This document shows positions 25,123 to 33,121 of a DNA stretch of 51,900 nt, one piece after another. The notes under the pieces were generated by a model, which did not search any database, was not told where the DNA came from, and saw nothing but the letters and a program-made list of their open reading frames with translations. Source of the stretch: a virus; IMG/VR virus record IMGVR_UViG_3300036981_000213, positions 1 through 51,900 of that record. One strand, given 5' to 3'. Numbering within the stretch: position 1 is the first letter of the stretch; each line of letters opens with the position of its first letter. The translations under genes were made by a program, and so were the position numbers.

Positions 25123-25863
25123 TCAGAAAGCGAAATTAGACCGGCGAGAACCGCCTTGACCTCCGGCGCGAAATCTTTTTTCGTCCTTTCGAGCGTAGTA
25201 ATCATACGATTGCCTAGCCGAGCTTTCGGCTGAATCCAGTTTTTGCTGTTCAGTTCGGTCAAGCGCCCCTTGCCCCATTGGACGCGTCAGCTCGCCGCTG
25301 AATCCACCCCATCTTTCCGCTGCTTTTGGCTGTGCTGACAATCTGGCAAGAGCTGGCTTTAGTTCGCCGCGCTGCCACGCATCGGGTGTCACGGATGGCG
25401 CTCGCGGGTCAGAGAACGCATCCGCCTCCGTAGACGGTCTTCCGAGCGGCATTGCTGGACGCGGTGCTGCTGCTGTGGACGGATAGTTTCCACGCATATC
25501 GTTTTCAGTGTATTGCGCGGCGGTCAGTTCTGTGGCGGACGGATCAAATGTGTCTGCTTCCGTGGAGGGGCGGTTTAGTCTAGAATACGCTGGATTGCCA
25601 GCTATCGCCATCGCGCCGCCAATCCCCGGCGCTTGCCACCGCGAAGTCGGCGCGGGAGTCGGTGCGGAAACCGGCACCATCGTATTCATTTGTCGGTTGT
25701 TCTCCAAATACTGCGGGATGCTGGCGTTCGGCGTGCCCCATTTGTCGCGCCCGCCCGTGGCGTCGTAGTTCGACGGCAGCATGGGCCGAACCTCGCGAGT
25801 CGGTCCAGTCCCCCATTTTTGCAGCCGTTCCCGGCGAAGTTGTTCTGGAGATTGGTAGGCCAT
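25123..25863 (-). CDS. Low-complexity virion-region protein
   Basis: This is a 246-residue protein rich in Pro, Ala, Ser and Arg, probably disordered. R-P-S-T-E-A-D occurs twice (about residues 98 and 140), each followed by an Asp/Phe-rich turn. The C-terminus has D-Y-Y-A-R-K-D-E-K-R-F. It is separated by 2 nt from each neighbour in the tail/ejection gene block. No family was recognised; an ejected or tail-associated protein is likely. Confidence 0.7.
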   Translation of the reverse strand: MAYQSPEQLRRERLQKWGTGPTREVRPMLPSNYDATGGRDKWGTPNASIPQYLENNRQMNTMVPVSAPTPAPTSRWQAPGIGGAMAIAGNPAYSRLNRPSTEADTFDPSATELTAAQYTENDMRGNYPSTAAAPRPAMPLGRPSTEADAFSDPRAPSVTPDAWQRGELKPALARLSAQPKAAERWGGFSGELTRPMGQGALDRTEQQKLDSAESSARQSYDYYARKDEKRFRAGGQGGSRRSNFAF

Positions 25864-25865
25864 AA

Positions 25866-26564
25866 TTACACTAGATTCGGCACCATGCCCATGCTGATAG
25901 CAGGATCGGTTTGGAGAGTTCCAAAATCATTCCCCTGGTTCATCTGCCCCATCGAATCATCGAGTGCCTGAAACGCCTTCGCCCACAGCGCGTCCACGTT
26001 GTCGGCCTGCTCATCTTCGGCGTTGTAGGCGCGCACGCCCATTTCCAGCGCCGGATAACAATCTGGTGAAACAACCGTGCTATCAGCCGTCGCCCACACG
26101 TAGCGTTTCCGCGCAAATCCTCTGTATTCATACGCGTCGAGCGTCGCCGTTTCGCCGGTTAGCTGATACTTCCGCACCCCGCCAACGTCGCCAAGATCGT
26201 AGGCAATCACGCCGCAAACGTCAGTCGGATCAAAGTATCCCGGCCCGCCCGGTTGCCACCGATACTGCATCGGTTTGATGTCAATGTTCGTCCAACATCC
26301 GGTGTCCGGTGCGGTGAAGTCCTTGGACGCGGCCAGTCCGTCGAGGCGCAAATACGATGCGTCCAGAGTAATCACGCCGCCGGAAGATGTCACCGTCGCC
26401 TCTGTGTGCAGCCCCGGCCACGAACCTTTCAGCCAGAATTGCTCGAGCACCTGATTGAGCCTTTGGAGGGCCTGGACGTTGCTCATCATGCCGTTCTGCG
26501 TTAACAGAAGTGAGAATTTGCTTCCCGTAAGGCGGGCTATCGCGGCCCCTAATGTGAACGACAT
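25866..26564 (-). CDS. Head-tail adaptor / tail tubular A-like protein
   Basis: This is a 232-residue protein and the first gene of the leftward late unit. The N-terminal helix (residues about 25-50) and the closing segment (C-Y-P-A-L-E-M-G-V-R-A-Y-N-A-E-D-E, then A-L-W-A-K-A-F-Q-A-L) match the arrangement of T7 gp11/P22 gp4-like adaptors: helical bundle, beta insert, long helix. Such proteins form a ring between portal and tail nozzle. A promoter-like palindrome (26600-26633) lies 36 nt upstream. Confidence 0.65.
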   Translation of the reverse strand: MSFTLGAAIARLTGSKFSLLLTQNGMMSNVQALQRLNQVLEQFWLKGSWPGLHTEATVTSSGGVITLDASYLRLDGLAASKDFTAPDTGCWTNIDIKPMQYRWQPGGPGYFDPTDVCGVIAYDLGDVGGVRKYQLTGETATLDAYEYRGFARKRYVWATADSTVVSPDCYPALEMGVRAYNAEDEQADNVDALWAKAFQALDDSMGQMNQGNDFGTLQTDPAISMGMVPNLV

Positions 26565-26599
26565 GACCGCTGTTCTACTCTGAGTGTGGCAAAAAGCAA

Positions 26600-26633
26600 T
26601 TGCTATTTTTACGCAACTCCCGTAAATAGTCGG
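26600..26633. promoter_or_regulatory. Divergent promoter with shared palindromic operator
   Basis: The palindrome TTTACG-N7-CGTAAA (26608-26626) lies between two divergent units. Rightward, TTGCTA (26600-26605), 17 nt, TAAATA (26623-26628), with the tail-gene ATG only 9 nt beyond. Leftward, CCGACT (26633-26628), 16 nt, TAAAAA (26611-26606). One dimeric regulator could thus control both units. Same core as at 4397-4425 and 14313-14340. Confidence 0.7.
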
Positions 26634-26636
26634 TAA

Positions 26637-28511
26637 ATGGCACTCCTAGGCAAGCTCACGTTTATCCAGTCCTACGACGCCGACGATTCCGCGTTCCCGA
26701 TTCTCGGCATTTTATGTGACCCTCGCGCTCCAGGATATGTCGTTCCAGACGACCTTGCTCCTCACCCCGACACACAGGCTTGGCCGAATCACGTATTTCA
26801 CAGCGCTGCACCCGCAGGAAACGAGGGGCGCGTCATGTGGAGCTACTCAATTTTCCCTGGCCCGTGGTCCACTTCCACCCGGCAGGACTACGACGGCGAG
26901 ACGCTGACCACCAAGACCCGGCGCAACATCGCCGCGAACGTCACCACTCAGGAAACGCTCGTTTCTACGCTCTGGACACGGACGTATCGGCAGCAGCAAA
27001 ACGACGACCTGATTGCCACGGAGATTCAGGAATTTCGCACGGTGCCGGGCAATTACGTTCCGACCACCCGATATGACCTCGTTTTTGGTCCGATTTCAGG
27101 CACTCGCCGACTTGTCGCAAACAGCGGCCTCACCACGACGCTGACTGCAACTTTCAAACGGACATATCAAGCATACGAAAACAGCGACCTCGTAGTTTGG
27201 GAGCTGATTGAGACGAACAGCAACGGCACCGGCAGCGCAGGCAATCCGGCCTACCCGATTCGCGTCACGGACTTTTACGACAATGATCGGGGAGCGGTGG
27301 AGCGCACCAGCCAGGCGGTCTCCGACATCACCACGGCAGGGAACCTTGTTGTCACAGGCACGACCCCGACCGCAACGGCCACGCTCACGCGCTACGAGCC
27401 GATCAATCAGTTCCTTCGTGACAAGATCGTGGAGACTTGGACTCTCAATGGTCCATTGCTTCGCAATGGCGAGCGGTACGACAAAGACCTTGGCCTCGTC
27501 ACGTCCACCCGGCAGCTTGCAGACGGAACGGGCAGCCCGGCGCAGTCCGAAAGCGCGACTGGTCTGACCAAATACGAAACCTCATCCTACGGAAATCCGG
27601 TGGTGTGGAAGATTGTGGAGAGTTGGGTGACGGCCAACTTCCCGACCAACACCGAGGACATCTACGATGGGGAAAAGGGTGCCGTGGAGCAAACGTCCAT
27701 TCTTTCCACCGACACCAACACCGCCGGGAGCATCGGAATCAGCAGTAATATCGTCACGGAGACATCGTGGAAGCCGCGCAATGCTTTCCTGCGTTACAAG
27801 ATCATTGATACTTGGGACATATCAGCCGCCCCGTCCCTGATTCGCTACGACGTGGACGACGAAACCTACGATCAGGTCAAAATCACCACGCAACTCATCG
27901 CCAAGCCATCTGCCGGAACCATTTCTGCACTCAATGTGGCGGGAACGCAGGTCAATTACCTCCCGCTCAACGATTATTACGGCAGGAAGGTCAGCATGGA
28001 GATTGGCGCGACCCCGACTTCGCGCACGGAAACCGTTCTTTCCAGTTACACTTTCCCGGCGCTGGTTACGGGAGGAACCATCTCGTCACTTACCCGAGTG
28101 GACAAGAACGCGAAGTTTCTAGTCAACCTCAACCATATCGGGGCGAGAAGTCGGGTGGTTCCGCACACGGTCGCCATAACCTACGGCACCTATTCCAATC
28201 GAGCCACGGCAGCAGCAACGCTGGAAAACGCACGCCTCAAGCTCAAAACCTATGATTTGAATTTTCAGGGTGTTTTCTTCAATGTGCAGGCGTCGAACGT
28301 GCTCACCGACAGTTTTACCATCGGAGCAACAACAGGGTCCGACAATCCGACATGGGGAGTCGTCACGGAAACCTACACCGTCGCTGCCAGCAGCCCAACA
28401 GCAACAGCCTACATCACGCTAATTGGCGCGGCCCAAGGCGTAAGCTGGTCGCTCAAACCTTGGAAATACAACCTGTGGCGGCTGGAAAACGTCAGCGTGG
28501 TCATGGAGTAA
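26637..28511 (+). CDS. Large tail/virion protein (beta-rich)
   Basis: This is a 624-residue protein rich in Thr, Ser, Asn and Tyr with many short alternating strands. It contains repeated T-W/T-Y-E pairs such as K-Y-E-T-S-S-Y and R-Y-E-P-I-N-Q-F-L, and three related blocks (about residues 215-300, 310-370 and 375-440) that each include I-V-E-T-W or I-V-E-S-W or I-I-D-T-W. Repeated homologous blocks suggest a tail nozzle, tail needle or adhesin subunit. ATG 26637 is almost leaderless relative to the divergent promoter. It is followed after 3 nt by a second virion protein. No database family was recognised. Confidence 0.75.
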   Translation: MALLGKLTFIQSYDADDSAFPILGILCDPRAPGYVVPDDLAPHPDTQAWPNHVFHSAAPAGNEGRVMWSYSIFPGPWSTSTRQDYDGETLTTKTRRNIAANVTTQETLVSTLWTRTYRQQQNDDLIATEIQEFRTVPGNYVPTTRYDLVFGPISGTRRLVANSGLTTTLTATFKRTYQAYENSDLVVWELIETNSNGTGSAGNPAYPIRVTDFYDNDRGAVERTSQAVSDITTAGNLVVTGTTPTATATLTRYEPINQFLRDKIVETWTLNGPLLRNGERYDKDLGLVTSTRQLADGTGSPAQSESATGLTKYETSSYGNPVVWKIVESWVTANFPTNTEDIYDGEKGAVEQTSILSTDTNTAGSIGISSNIVTETSWKPRNAFLRYKIIDTWDISAAPSLIRYDVDDETYDQVKITTQLIAKPSAGTISALNVAGTQVNYLPLNDYYGRKVSMEIGATPTSRTETVLSSYTFPALVTGGTISSLTRVDKNAKFLVNLNHIGARSRVVPHTVAITYGTYSNRATAAATLENARLKLKTYDLNFQGVFFNVQASNVLTDSFTIGATTGSDNPTWGVVTETYTVAASSPTATAYITLIGAAQGVSWSLKPWKYNLWRLENVSVVME

Positions 28512-28514
28512 CCG

Positions 28515-29225
28515 ATGGCCGAAGAACCTGACATTAGCAAAATCCTGTCCATTCCGCGACAGGTGTTTCCGATTCTCGTTCCGCCCGCCGAAGGTCCGGT
28601 GCAAGGTAATCAGTTTCAACCGGACGAAGAATCCAATCCCGGCATCAGCAACGACAGCGGTTCCACGCCATGCTCGCATTTGCATCCCTACGTCATGCGG
28701 AGCAAGAAGTTTGGCAGCGTCGATCCTGACGACAACACCGCACCGCTCGGGGTGGATGTAGTCAACCCGGACACTTGGGAGCGCGAAAACCCACCGCAAC
28801 TCAATTCCGTGAACATTGCCGCCGGAGGCACGACCGGGCTCACCCCGAACGTCACCACCGCCGCGCACGGGATTGCCGCAGGAACAAGCGTCAGGGTTGT
28901 TTTCGCGGGAACCAACTCCACCCCAAGCATCGACGGAAGTGCCATCGCCACCTACGTCAGCGCCACCGTAGTTTCCTTGTCCGTGCCCGTCGCTCTGACC
29001 GTCGCCGCCACATCAGGAACAATGGCGATTGTGTGCGACGGCGTTACCATTGGACCGGAGCAGCGGGTCTATAAGGTGAACAGCACCACCACCTACACCG
29101 AGACGGTTTTCGCGCGGCTCAAGAAATGGGATTCCTGCGGTGAGCTGTATTATGTCGGGCCGGAAGTCATCATTCAGGTTGCCACCGTTACCGGCAGCGG
29201 CAGCGCCAGCGGCGGACTTCCGTGA
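28515..29225 (+). CDS. Tail-associated virion protein
   Basis: This is a 236-residue protein. The first about 90 residues hold P-C-S-H-L-H-P-Y-V-M-R; the rest has an Ig-like/BACON-like beta pattern rich in Thr, Val and Ala (about 95-170) with a G-I-A-A-G-T-S-V-R-V strand, then a final K-K-W-D-S-C-G-E-L-Y-Y. It follows the large tail protein by 3 nt, and its stop overlaps the glycosyltransferase start (ATGA). A tail decoration or adhesin role is likely but inferred. Confidence 0.7.
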   Translation: MAEEPDISKILSIPRQVFPILVPPAEGPVQGNQFQPDEESNPGISNDSGSTPCSHLHPYVMRSKKFGSVDPDDNTAPLGVDVVNPDTWERENPPQLNSVNIAAGGTTGLTPNVTTAAHGIAAGTSVRVVFAGTNSTPSIDGSAIATYVSATVVSLSVPVALTVAATSGTMAIVCDGVTIGPEQRVYKVNSTTTYTETVFARLKKWDSCGELYYVGPEVIIQVATVTGSGSASGGLP

Positions 29226-30043
29226 AAGCGGAAACCGTCCTGTTTTCGTGGCGTTCGCCGCAGCGCACTATCGCCCTGCATCACGCATGGCTCTGGACTT
29301 CCGCCGTTTGCTGGGCGCGAAAATGGTTTCCCAATGTCGTCTTTGTCGGGGACCAACCGGCCAAGGTGCTGATCTTCGACGGTCTGGGTCTGCCCTTCAC
29401 GGACTTTCTGGAACTGCCGGAACTGCCCGCCGACCTGATCCACGTCCGCGACCTGACCAAGATTGCCGCCACGCTCGCCGGCATCCGCGCCTTCGGCCCG
29501 TGCTGGCATCACGACCACGACGGCAGATTCAATCGCAGACCGCCCGAAGCGATGTTGGAAGCTCCATTTGTATGCGAATATCGCTATCGCCGCACCACGC
29601 CGGAAAATTGGCATATCCTCTTCGACCAGTGCGAGCAGTGGAACGCCCATCTGCCGCATTCGCGGATGGCTGTGATGCCCGAATACGGCCTCGCCAGCGG
29701 ACTCATGGGCGGTTGCGACTACGACGGAATCGAGCGCATGTGCGAAACCAGCATCCGCATCGCCACGCACCCGGACAACCGCCGCGCCTTTGCCGAGGCC
29801 AACGGCTTCACGTCATCGGTGGTCATCGGCGAAATGGCATACGGACACGACTTCCCTAATGCCCACGCCCTGCTGTCCGAAGGTGGCGGAACCGAGGACG
29901 AACGCCGCATCGCCGGTTGGAATCACATCGCCGGAGGCAAGGAGAACGCCGGACTGCTCGCCTGTCTCGCGCAAGAGCTGGAGTGCGACTTTCCGAGCGA
30001 GAAACGCCGCACGTTCGAGGCGCGCAGTCGCCTCTATCGGTAA
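29222..30043 (+). CDS. Glycosyltransferase-like protein (DUF6734 type) in the tail unit
   Basis: This is a 273-residue protein resembling DUF6734-type GT-A proteins: an opening H-A-W-L-W-T-S-A-V-C-W-A segment, L-I-F-D-G-L-G-L-P-F-T-D (the 'lgLPy' element), a D-L-T-K-I helix and H-H-D-H-D-G-R-F-N-R-R-P-P-E, which corresponds to the H-x-D-x-D metal site. It is translationally coupled to the tail gene before it (ATGA). The stop overlaps the convergent leftward secreted-protein gene by 10 nt. It probably modifies a tail protein or a host glycan in the cytoplasm. Confidence 0.65.
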   Translation: MKAETVLFSWRSPQRTIALHHAWLWTSAVCWARKWFPNVVFVGDQPAKVLIFDGLGLPFTDFLELPELPADLIHVRDLTKIAATLAGIRAFGPCWHHDHDGRFNRRPPEAMLEAPFVCEYRYRRTTPENWHILFDQCEQWNAHLPHSRMAVMPEYGLASGLMGGCDYDGIERMCETSIRIATHPDNRRAFAEANGFTSSVVIGEMAYGHDFPNAHALLSEGGGTEDERRIAGWNHIAGGKENAGLLACLAQELECDFPSEKRRTFEARSRLYR

Positions 30044-30297
30044 ATAAACACGTTCACCGGAGACGTGTTCTGCGTAAATCCCGTCGCGCGCCGCAGACGC
30101 TCCTTCTCCTTCGCGTCCGCCGCCGCACACCATTGCTGCTCGGTGCCACCAGGATTGCGCCGACGTTCCTCGCGGTAGGTCTTGTTCCAGAACGCATCCT
30201 TTGTAAATACGCGCCCGCCAGCCTTTGCGGGCTTGTCCAGCGCGGTTTCGGCAAGGGCCGTAGCGGTGAGAAAAAGGAGCAGGATGATCGTTTTCAT
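30034..30297 (-). CDS. Small secreted protein with signal peptide
   Basis: This is an 87-residue protein from ATG 30297. The N-terminus K-T-I-I-L-L-L-F-L-T-A-T-A-L-A with A-L-A before E-T is a clear Sec signal peptide with a signal peptidase I site after about residue 17. The mature part is basic (R-E-E-R-R-R-N) with one Cys. An in-frame opening further upstream is ignored because it would bury the signal. It is the last gene of the leftward unit. Periplasmic targeting suggests superinfection exclusion or lysis control; no direct evidence. Confidence 0.7.
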   Translation of the reverse strand: MKTIILLLFLTATALAETALDKPAKAGGRVFTKDAFWNKTYREERRRNPGGTEQQWCAAADAKEKERLRRATGFTQNTSPVNVFIYR

Positions 30298-30328
30298 GGG
30301 AAAAAGGTAGGTAGCGATGTGGTTGAAG

Positions 30329-30472
30329 TCAATTCCCCTTCTCGGAACACTCAAACCACACCCGCCGCGCCAAGTCCGCAATATGCCGCAGGTTGCGACG
30401 GCATTGCCAGAGGTTCAGGAAGCGGACCGCCAAGGCTCCGCAGATGGCGCAGGTGACGGGCGGCGGTTTCAA
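30329..30472 (-). CDS. 47-residue CxxC protein, TTG start
   Basis: The TTG at 30472 follows immediately after the TGA of the upstream gene. The peptide has P-P-V-T-C-A-I-C-G and later Q-C-R-R-N-L-R-H and E-C, a possible zinc site, and looks basic and helical. Tight coupling and the Cys spacing support it. It is too short for routine gene calling. Unknown function. Confidence 0.5.
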   Translation of the reverse strand: MKPPPVTCAICGALAVRFLNLWQCRRNLRHIADLARRVWFECSEKGN

Positions 30473-30697
30473 TCAGTTGAAAACGGGCTTTTTCCAAGCG
30501 CGGACAGCCTTTTCCTCGCCATTGACTTCCTCGATTTCAAGCAGCATCCATCCGCTTTCGTATGCGGCATTAAGGAGCGTGTCCCATTGCCCCGGAGAAC
30601 AGGTGATGAATTGCATACCCGGTTGAGGGAATGGGTTTGGTATCGGATGTGGGACAAGCGCGGGACGTTTCCATCGCTTTTTCTGTGGACGATTCAT
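30473..30697 (-). CDS. 74-residue hypothetical protein
   Basis: This protein starts at ATG 30697, whose A is also the last base of the upstream TGA (TGATG). The N-terminus is basic and Pro-rich (R-P-Q-K-K-R-W-K-R), then a small alpha/beta segment: M-Q-F-I-T-C-S-P-G-Q-W, a helix N-A-A-Y-E-S-G-W, and a strand M-L-L-E-I-E-E. It might be a small inhibitor or RNA-/protein-binding protein. Not recognised. Confidence 0.65.
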   Translation of the reverse strand: MNRPQKKRWKRPALVPHPIPNPFPQPGMQFITCSPGQWDTLLNAAYESGWMLLEIEEVNGEEKAVRAWKKPVFN

Positions 30698-30906
30698 CAC
30701 GCCACCCTCCAAACGCGCACAAAGCCCTCTCCGGCCAGCCGACGCGTGTCGCCGCCCTTGCGCCGCCAATACGCCTGCACGCACAGCGCCTCGGCCCTGC
30801 TCTCGCAGTCGTGATACATGCCAACGGTCAGGGAACGGGCCGCTACGCTCATGCGGGGCGTCCAGGCGCGTCTGGCGGGTGGTTGAGTGGGAAGTGATAT
30901 GCTCAT
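30697..30906 (-). CDS. 69-residue hypothetical protein
   Basis: ATG 30906 has a strong GGAGG site 8 nt upstream. The protein contains M-Y-H-D-C-E-S-R-A-E-A-L-C and ends R-L-A-G-E-G-F-V-R-V-W-R-V-A. Its stop is coupled to the next gene. A hairpin at 30921-30942 sits just before the ribosome site and could control its translation. Family unknown. Confidence 0.6.
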   Translation of the reverse strand: MSISLPTQPPARRAWTPRMSVAARSLTVGMYHDCESRAEALCVQAYWRRKGGDTRRLAGEGFVRVWRVA

Positions 30907-30920
30907 GGCCCAATCCTCCG

Positions 30921-30942
30921 CTTGACTAAAGGTAAAGTCAAG
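30921..30942 (-). promoter_or_regulatory. Hairpin next to a ribosome binding site
   Basis: CTTGACT (30921-30927) and AGTCAAG (30936-30942) form a perfect 7-bp stem with an 8-nt loop. On the leftward mRNA it ends two bases before the GGAGG site of the gene starting at 30906. It could be a translational operator or a protein-binding palindrome. Confidence 0.5.
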
Positions 30943-30954
30943 GGGAGAGACAAA

Positions 30955-31263
30955 CTAATTCCCGCTCCGTCCCCGTCCTCTCCACGCCTTCCTAGACCGT
31001 TTCGGCACTGGTTGACTAGGCAGCACCGTCACGACGCGTTCTGGGGCCGTTTCCGGCTCACCGTGGCCGTCCTGTTTCCATCGCTCCGCCCAACGCGCAC
31101 GGTCTGCGTCTGTCACCTCCCCATCCGGCATGTCCCGATCCACTTTGCTCATGGATTTCACCCAGCGCGGCCCGCCAATCGGTTTGTTCAGCCGTTTCGC
31201 CAGCCGTTCCGCCACGCGCTGCTCACGGGCGATGGGGCCGAATGGCGGGTCAGGAAAGGTCAT
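30955..31263 (-). CDS. Basic 102-residue protein after the methyltransferase
   Basis: ATG 31263 overlaps the methyltransferase stop at 31260 (ATGA). The protein has R-E-Q-R-V-A-E-R-L-A-K-R-L-N-K helical segments and an Arg-rich tail (K-R-S-R-K-A-W-R-G-R-G-R). Probably binds nucleic acid. No family was recognised. Confidence 0.65.
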   Translation of the reverse strand: MTFPDPPFGPIAREQRVAERLAKRLNKPIGGPRWVKSMSKVDRDMPDGEVTDADRARWAERWKQDGHGEPETAPERVVTVLPSQPVPKRSRKAWRGRGRSGN

Positions 31264-32651
31264 GCAAACGGCAATTCCAGTTCCAGCCGTCGCCGGATGA
31301 TGTCGGCGTGGGCTTCGTCCAGTTCGCACCCGATGAACTTGAATCCCTCCTGCCGCGCGGCAACCAGCGTGGTGCCGCTCCCGGCACACCAGTCCAGCAC
31401 CGTGCCGCCCGGTGGCGTGACGAGACGGACAAGGTAGCGCATGAGCGCGAGAGGTTTTACAGTGGCGTGGTTGTTGAAATGCTCGCGTTCGGAACGGCTG
31501 GCCTTGGCGGTGTAGAAGAAGCGGGATGCGCCGCCGGTGTCGCCGAAGCCTTGGTGCAAATACACTCCGCCCTTGCTTGCTCCGCTTGCCACGGCTCTAC
31601 CCGGATCGGTGTGCATGCGGTTCATTGGCTGCCCGCTCGTCAACTCCCCGCTCTGCGCATCCAGCAGCCGGACCGGGCAGCCCTCGACGCATTGCCACGC
31701 CTCCACGAGTTCGAGGCCGTCGGCGGCGGCGTAGCCTCCAGACACATCCTTTGTCGCATCTCCCTTTCCATAGAGAGTGCCGCCGGTGGGGTTGAATCCG
31801 CCCGGCGCGGTGCCGTGGTTTCCAGACTTCACCCGCTTCGTCCCCGTGCAGACGCAGCCCTCGGCGTGCGAGAGGATGACGTTCGCGGGCCAGCGACCTT
31901 GATCGTGCTGTTTGATGGGAAACTCGATTCGACCGATTCCACGCCCCGCATCCGGCGTTGCTGCCGCTGCTCCATGCTCTTTTGTCGTCGCCCGTCCCTG
32001 CGGCTTGGCTGAATCCTTGTCCGTATCGCCTTGGAACTCCACCCGGCACCCGTCCACATTGATCGCCCCGGTGCCGTGCGCCAGCACATTCGCGGCCACG
32101 GTGCCGCACAGAGGCTTCCGCGCCACGCAGATTGGTTCGCACGCGGGCTTGAGCGCCGTGCCCCAGCCGTCCCATTGGGCGGCGGCTAGAGTGACGGGAG
32201 TATCCCCGGCAACTTCATGGTATCCCTTCTCTCTGCTTTCCTCGATCCACGGGCGGGTGTCACACGTCCCGCAAGTCTCCGGCCTTGGCTTGTGACGCTT
32301 CTTCTCCCGCTCCGCACCCGCCGCCTTGTCAATCGCCTTGCTCACGTCCAGACTTTTCGGGAAGCCGCTGCCGTAAAGCCACTGTATTTCGTCCCGAATC
32401 TCAAATCCGGCGTCCTCAATCGCGCAGACCATCCGGTGATGCGTCCGCGTGCCGCCAAAGGCCAGCAGATGCCCGCCCGGCTTGAGCACGCGCAGCACTT
32501 CACGCCACAGACCGACATCGTAGGCAATTCCCGTGCTGTCCCACGTCTTACCCATGAAGCCAAGCTCATACGGCGGGTCGCAAACACACGAATCCACACT
32601 GGAATCAGCCAGTCCCTTGAGCGTTTCCCGACTGTCCCCAACGAGAATCAC
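31260..32651 (-). CDS. DNA methyltransferase, beta-class (DPPY), with very large internal domain
   Basis: This is a protein of about 463 residues. Catalytic motif IV D-P-P-Y is at residues about 25-28, and SAM motif I L-D-W-C-A-G-S-G-T-T is near the C-terminus, so the order is that of beta-class N6-adenine/N4-cytosine enzymes with the target-recognition region in between. That region is unusually long and Cys-rich (C-G-T-C, C-E-P-I-C, G-C-V-C-T-G, C-V-E-G-C-P). The GTG at 32651 overlaps the stop of the upstream gene (GTGA) and has a GGTGGAG stretch before it; an in-frame opening at 32786 would overlap that gene by 139 nt. No restriction partner is present, so the role is protection or regulation of phage DNA. 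Confidence 0.85.
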   Translation of the reverse strand: MILVGDSRETLKGLADSSVDSCVCDPPYELGFMGKTWDSTGIAYDVGLWREVLRVLKPGGHLLAFGGTRTHHRMVCAIEDAGFEIRDEIQWLYGSGFPKSLDVSKAIDKAAGAEREKKRHKPRPETCGTCDTRPWIEESREKGYHEVAGDTPVTLAAAQWDGWGTALKPACEPICVARKPLCGTVAANVLAHGTGAINVDGCRVEFQGDTDKDSAKPQGRATTKEHGAAAATPDAGRGIGRIEFPIKQHDQGRWPANVILSHAEGCVCTGTKRVKSGNHGTAPGGFNPTGGTLYGKGDATKDVSGGYAAADGLELVEAWQCVEGCPVRLLDAQSGELTSGQPMNRMHTDPGRAVASGASKGGVYLHQGFGDTGGASRFFYTAKASRSEREHFNNHATVKPLALMRYLVRLVTPPGGTVLDWCAGSGTTLVAARQEGFKFIGCELDEAHADIIRRRLELELPFA

Positions 32652-33022
32652 TTCTCCACCCCCATCCCAACCAGTCGCACCACCGCCTTGTTCCCGCGTC
32701 CGCCCGTCCGATTCTCCCGCTCGATCAACCCTAACTTTGCCAGCCCCTTCATGGCTCGCCACACCGCCGGACCGCTCATCCGGCACTTCTTGGATAACTC
32801 TGCGTTGCTAAGCATCACTTCCCCACACTGATCCGCCTCCAATGCCAGCACCAGCCAAAGCAGCCTCCACGGCGGCGTTGTCGGCTCCTTGCTGTTGAGC
32901 GCAGCACAAGCAAACGCGATGGTCGCATTACGGTTCCTTCGCCCTGTCATCACTGGCATCTGGCACGCTGCACACAGCTTATCTCCGATTTGTCCTGTTC
33001 CAGCACATTTTTTACAGATCAT
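32648..33022 (-). CDS. Zinc-finger plus winged-helix DNA-binding protein
   Basis: This is a 124-residue protein from ATG 33022. C3-K-K-C6-A-G-T-G resembles a DnaJ-type zinc element and pairs with C17-A-A-C20. The rest is a winged helix: L-S-N-A-E-L-S-K-K-C-R-M-S (helix-turn-helix), R-A-M-K-G-L-A-K-L-G-L-I and a wing with R-G-N-K-A-V-V-R-L. Replication initiators and transcription regulators use this fold. Three operator-like repeats lie immediately upstream (33035-33121), suggesting autoregulation or an origin. Its stop is coupled to the methyltransferase gene. Confidence 0.75.
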   Translation of the reverse strand: MICKKCAGTGQIGDKLCAACQMPVMTGRRNRNATIAFACAALNSKEPTTPPWRLLWLVLALEADQCGEVMLSNAELSKKCRMSGPAVWRAMKGLAKLGLIERENRTGGRGNKAVVRLVGMGVEK

Positions 33023-33034
33023 AAGAGACAAATA

Positions 33035-33121
33035 GATACCAGAAGGTAATAGTTGTCAAGCTAAAGGGATACCAGAAGGTAATAGATTAAAAATGGCCTT
33101 AAACTATTACACACTGGTATC
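33035..33121. repeat. Three 18-bp operator/iteron repeats
   Basis: GATACCAGAAGGTAATAG occurs perfectly at 33035-33052 and 33068-33085. An inverted copy at 33104-33121 matches 15 of 18 bases. Starts are 33 and 36 bp apart, close to three helical turns. The core TACC-AGAA-GGTA is itself palindromic in the first two. They lie just before the winged-helix gene, so they are probably its operator or a small replication origin. Confidence 0.8.
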
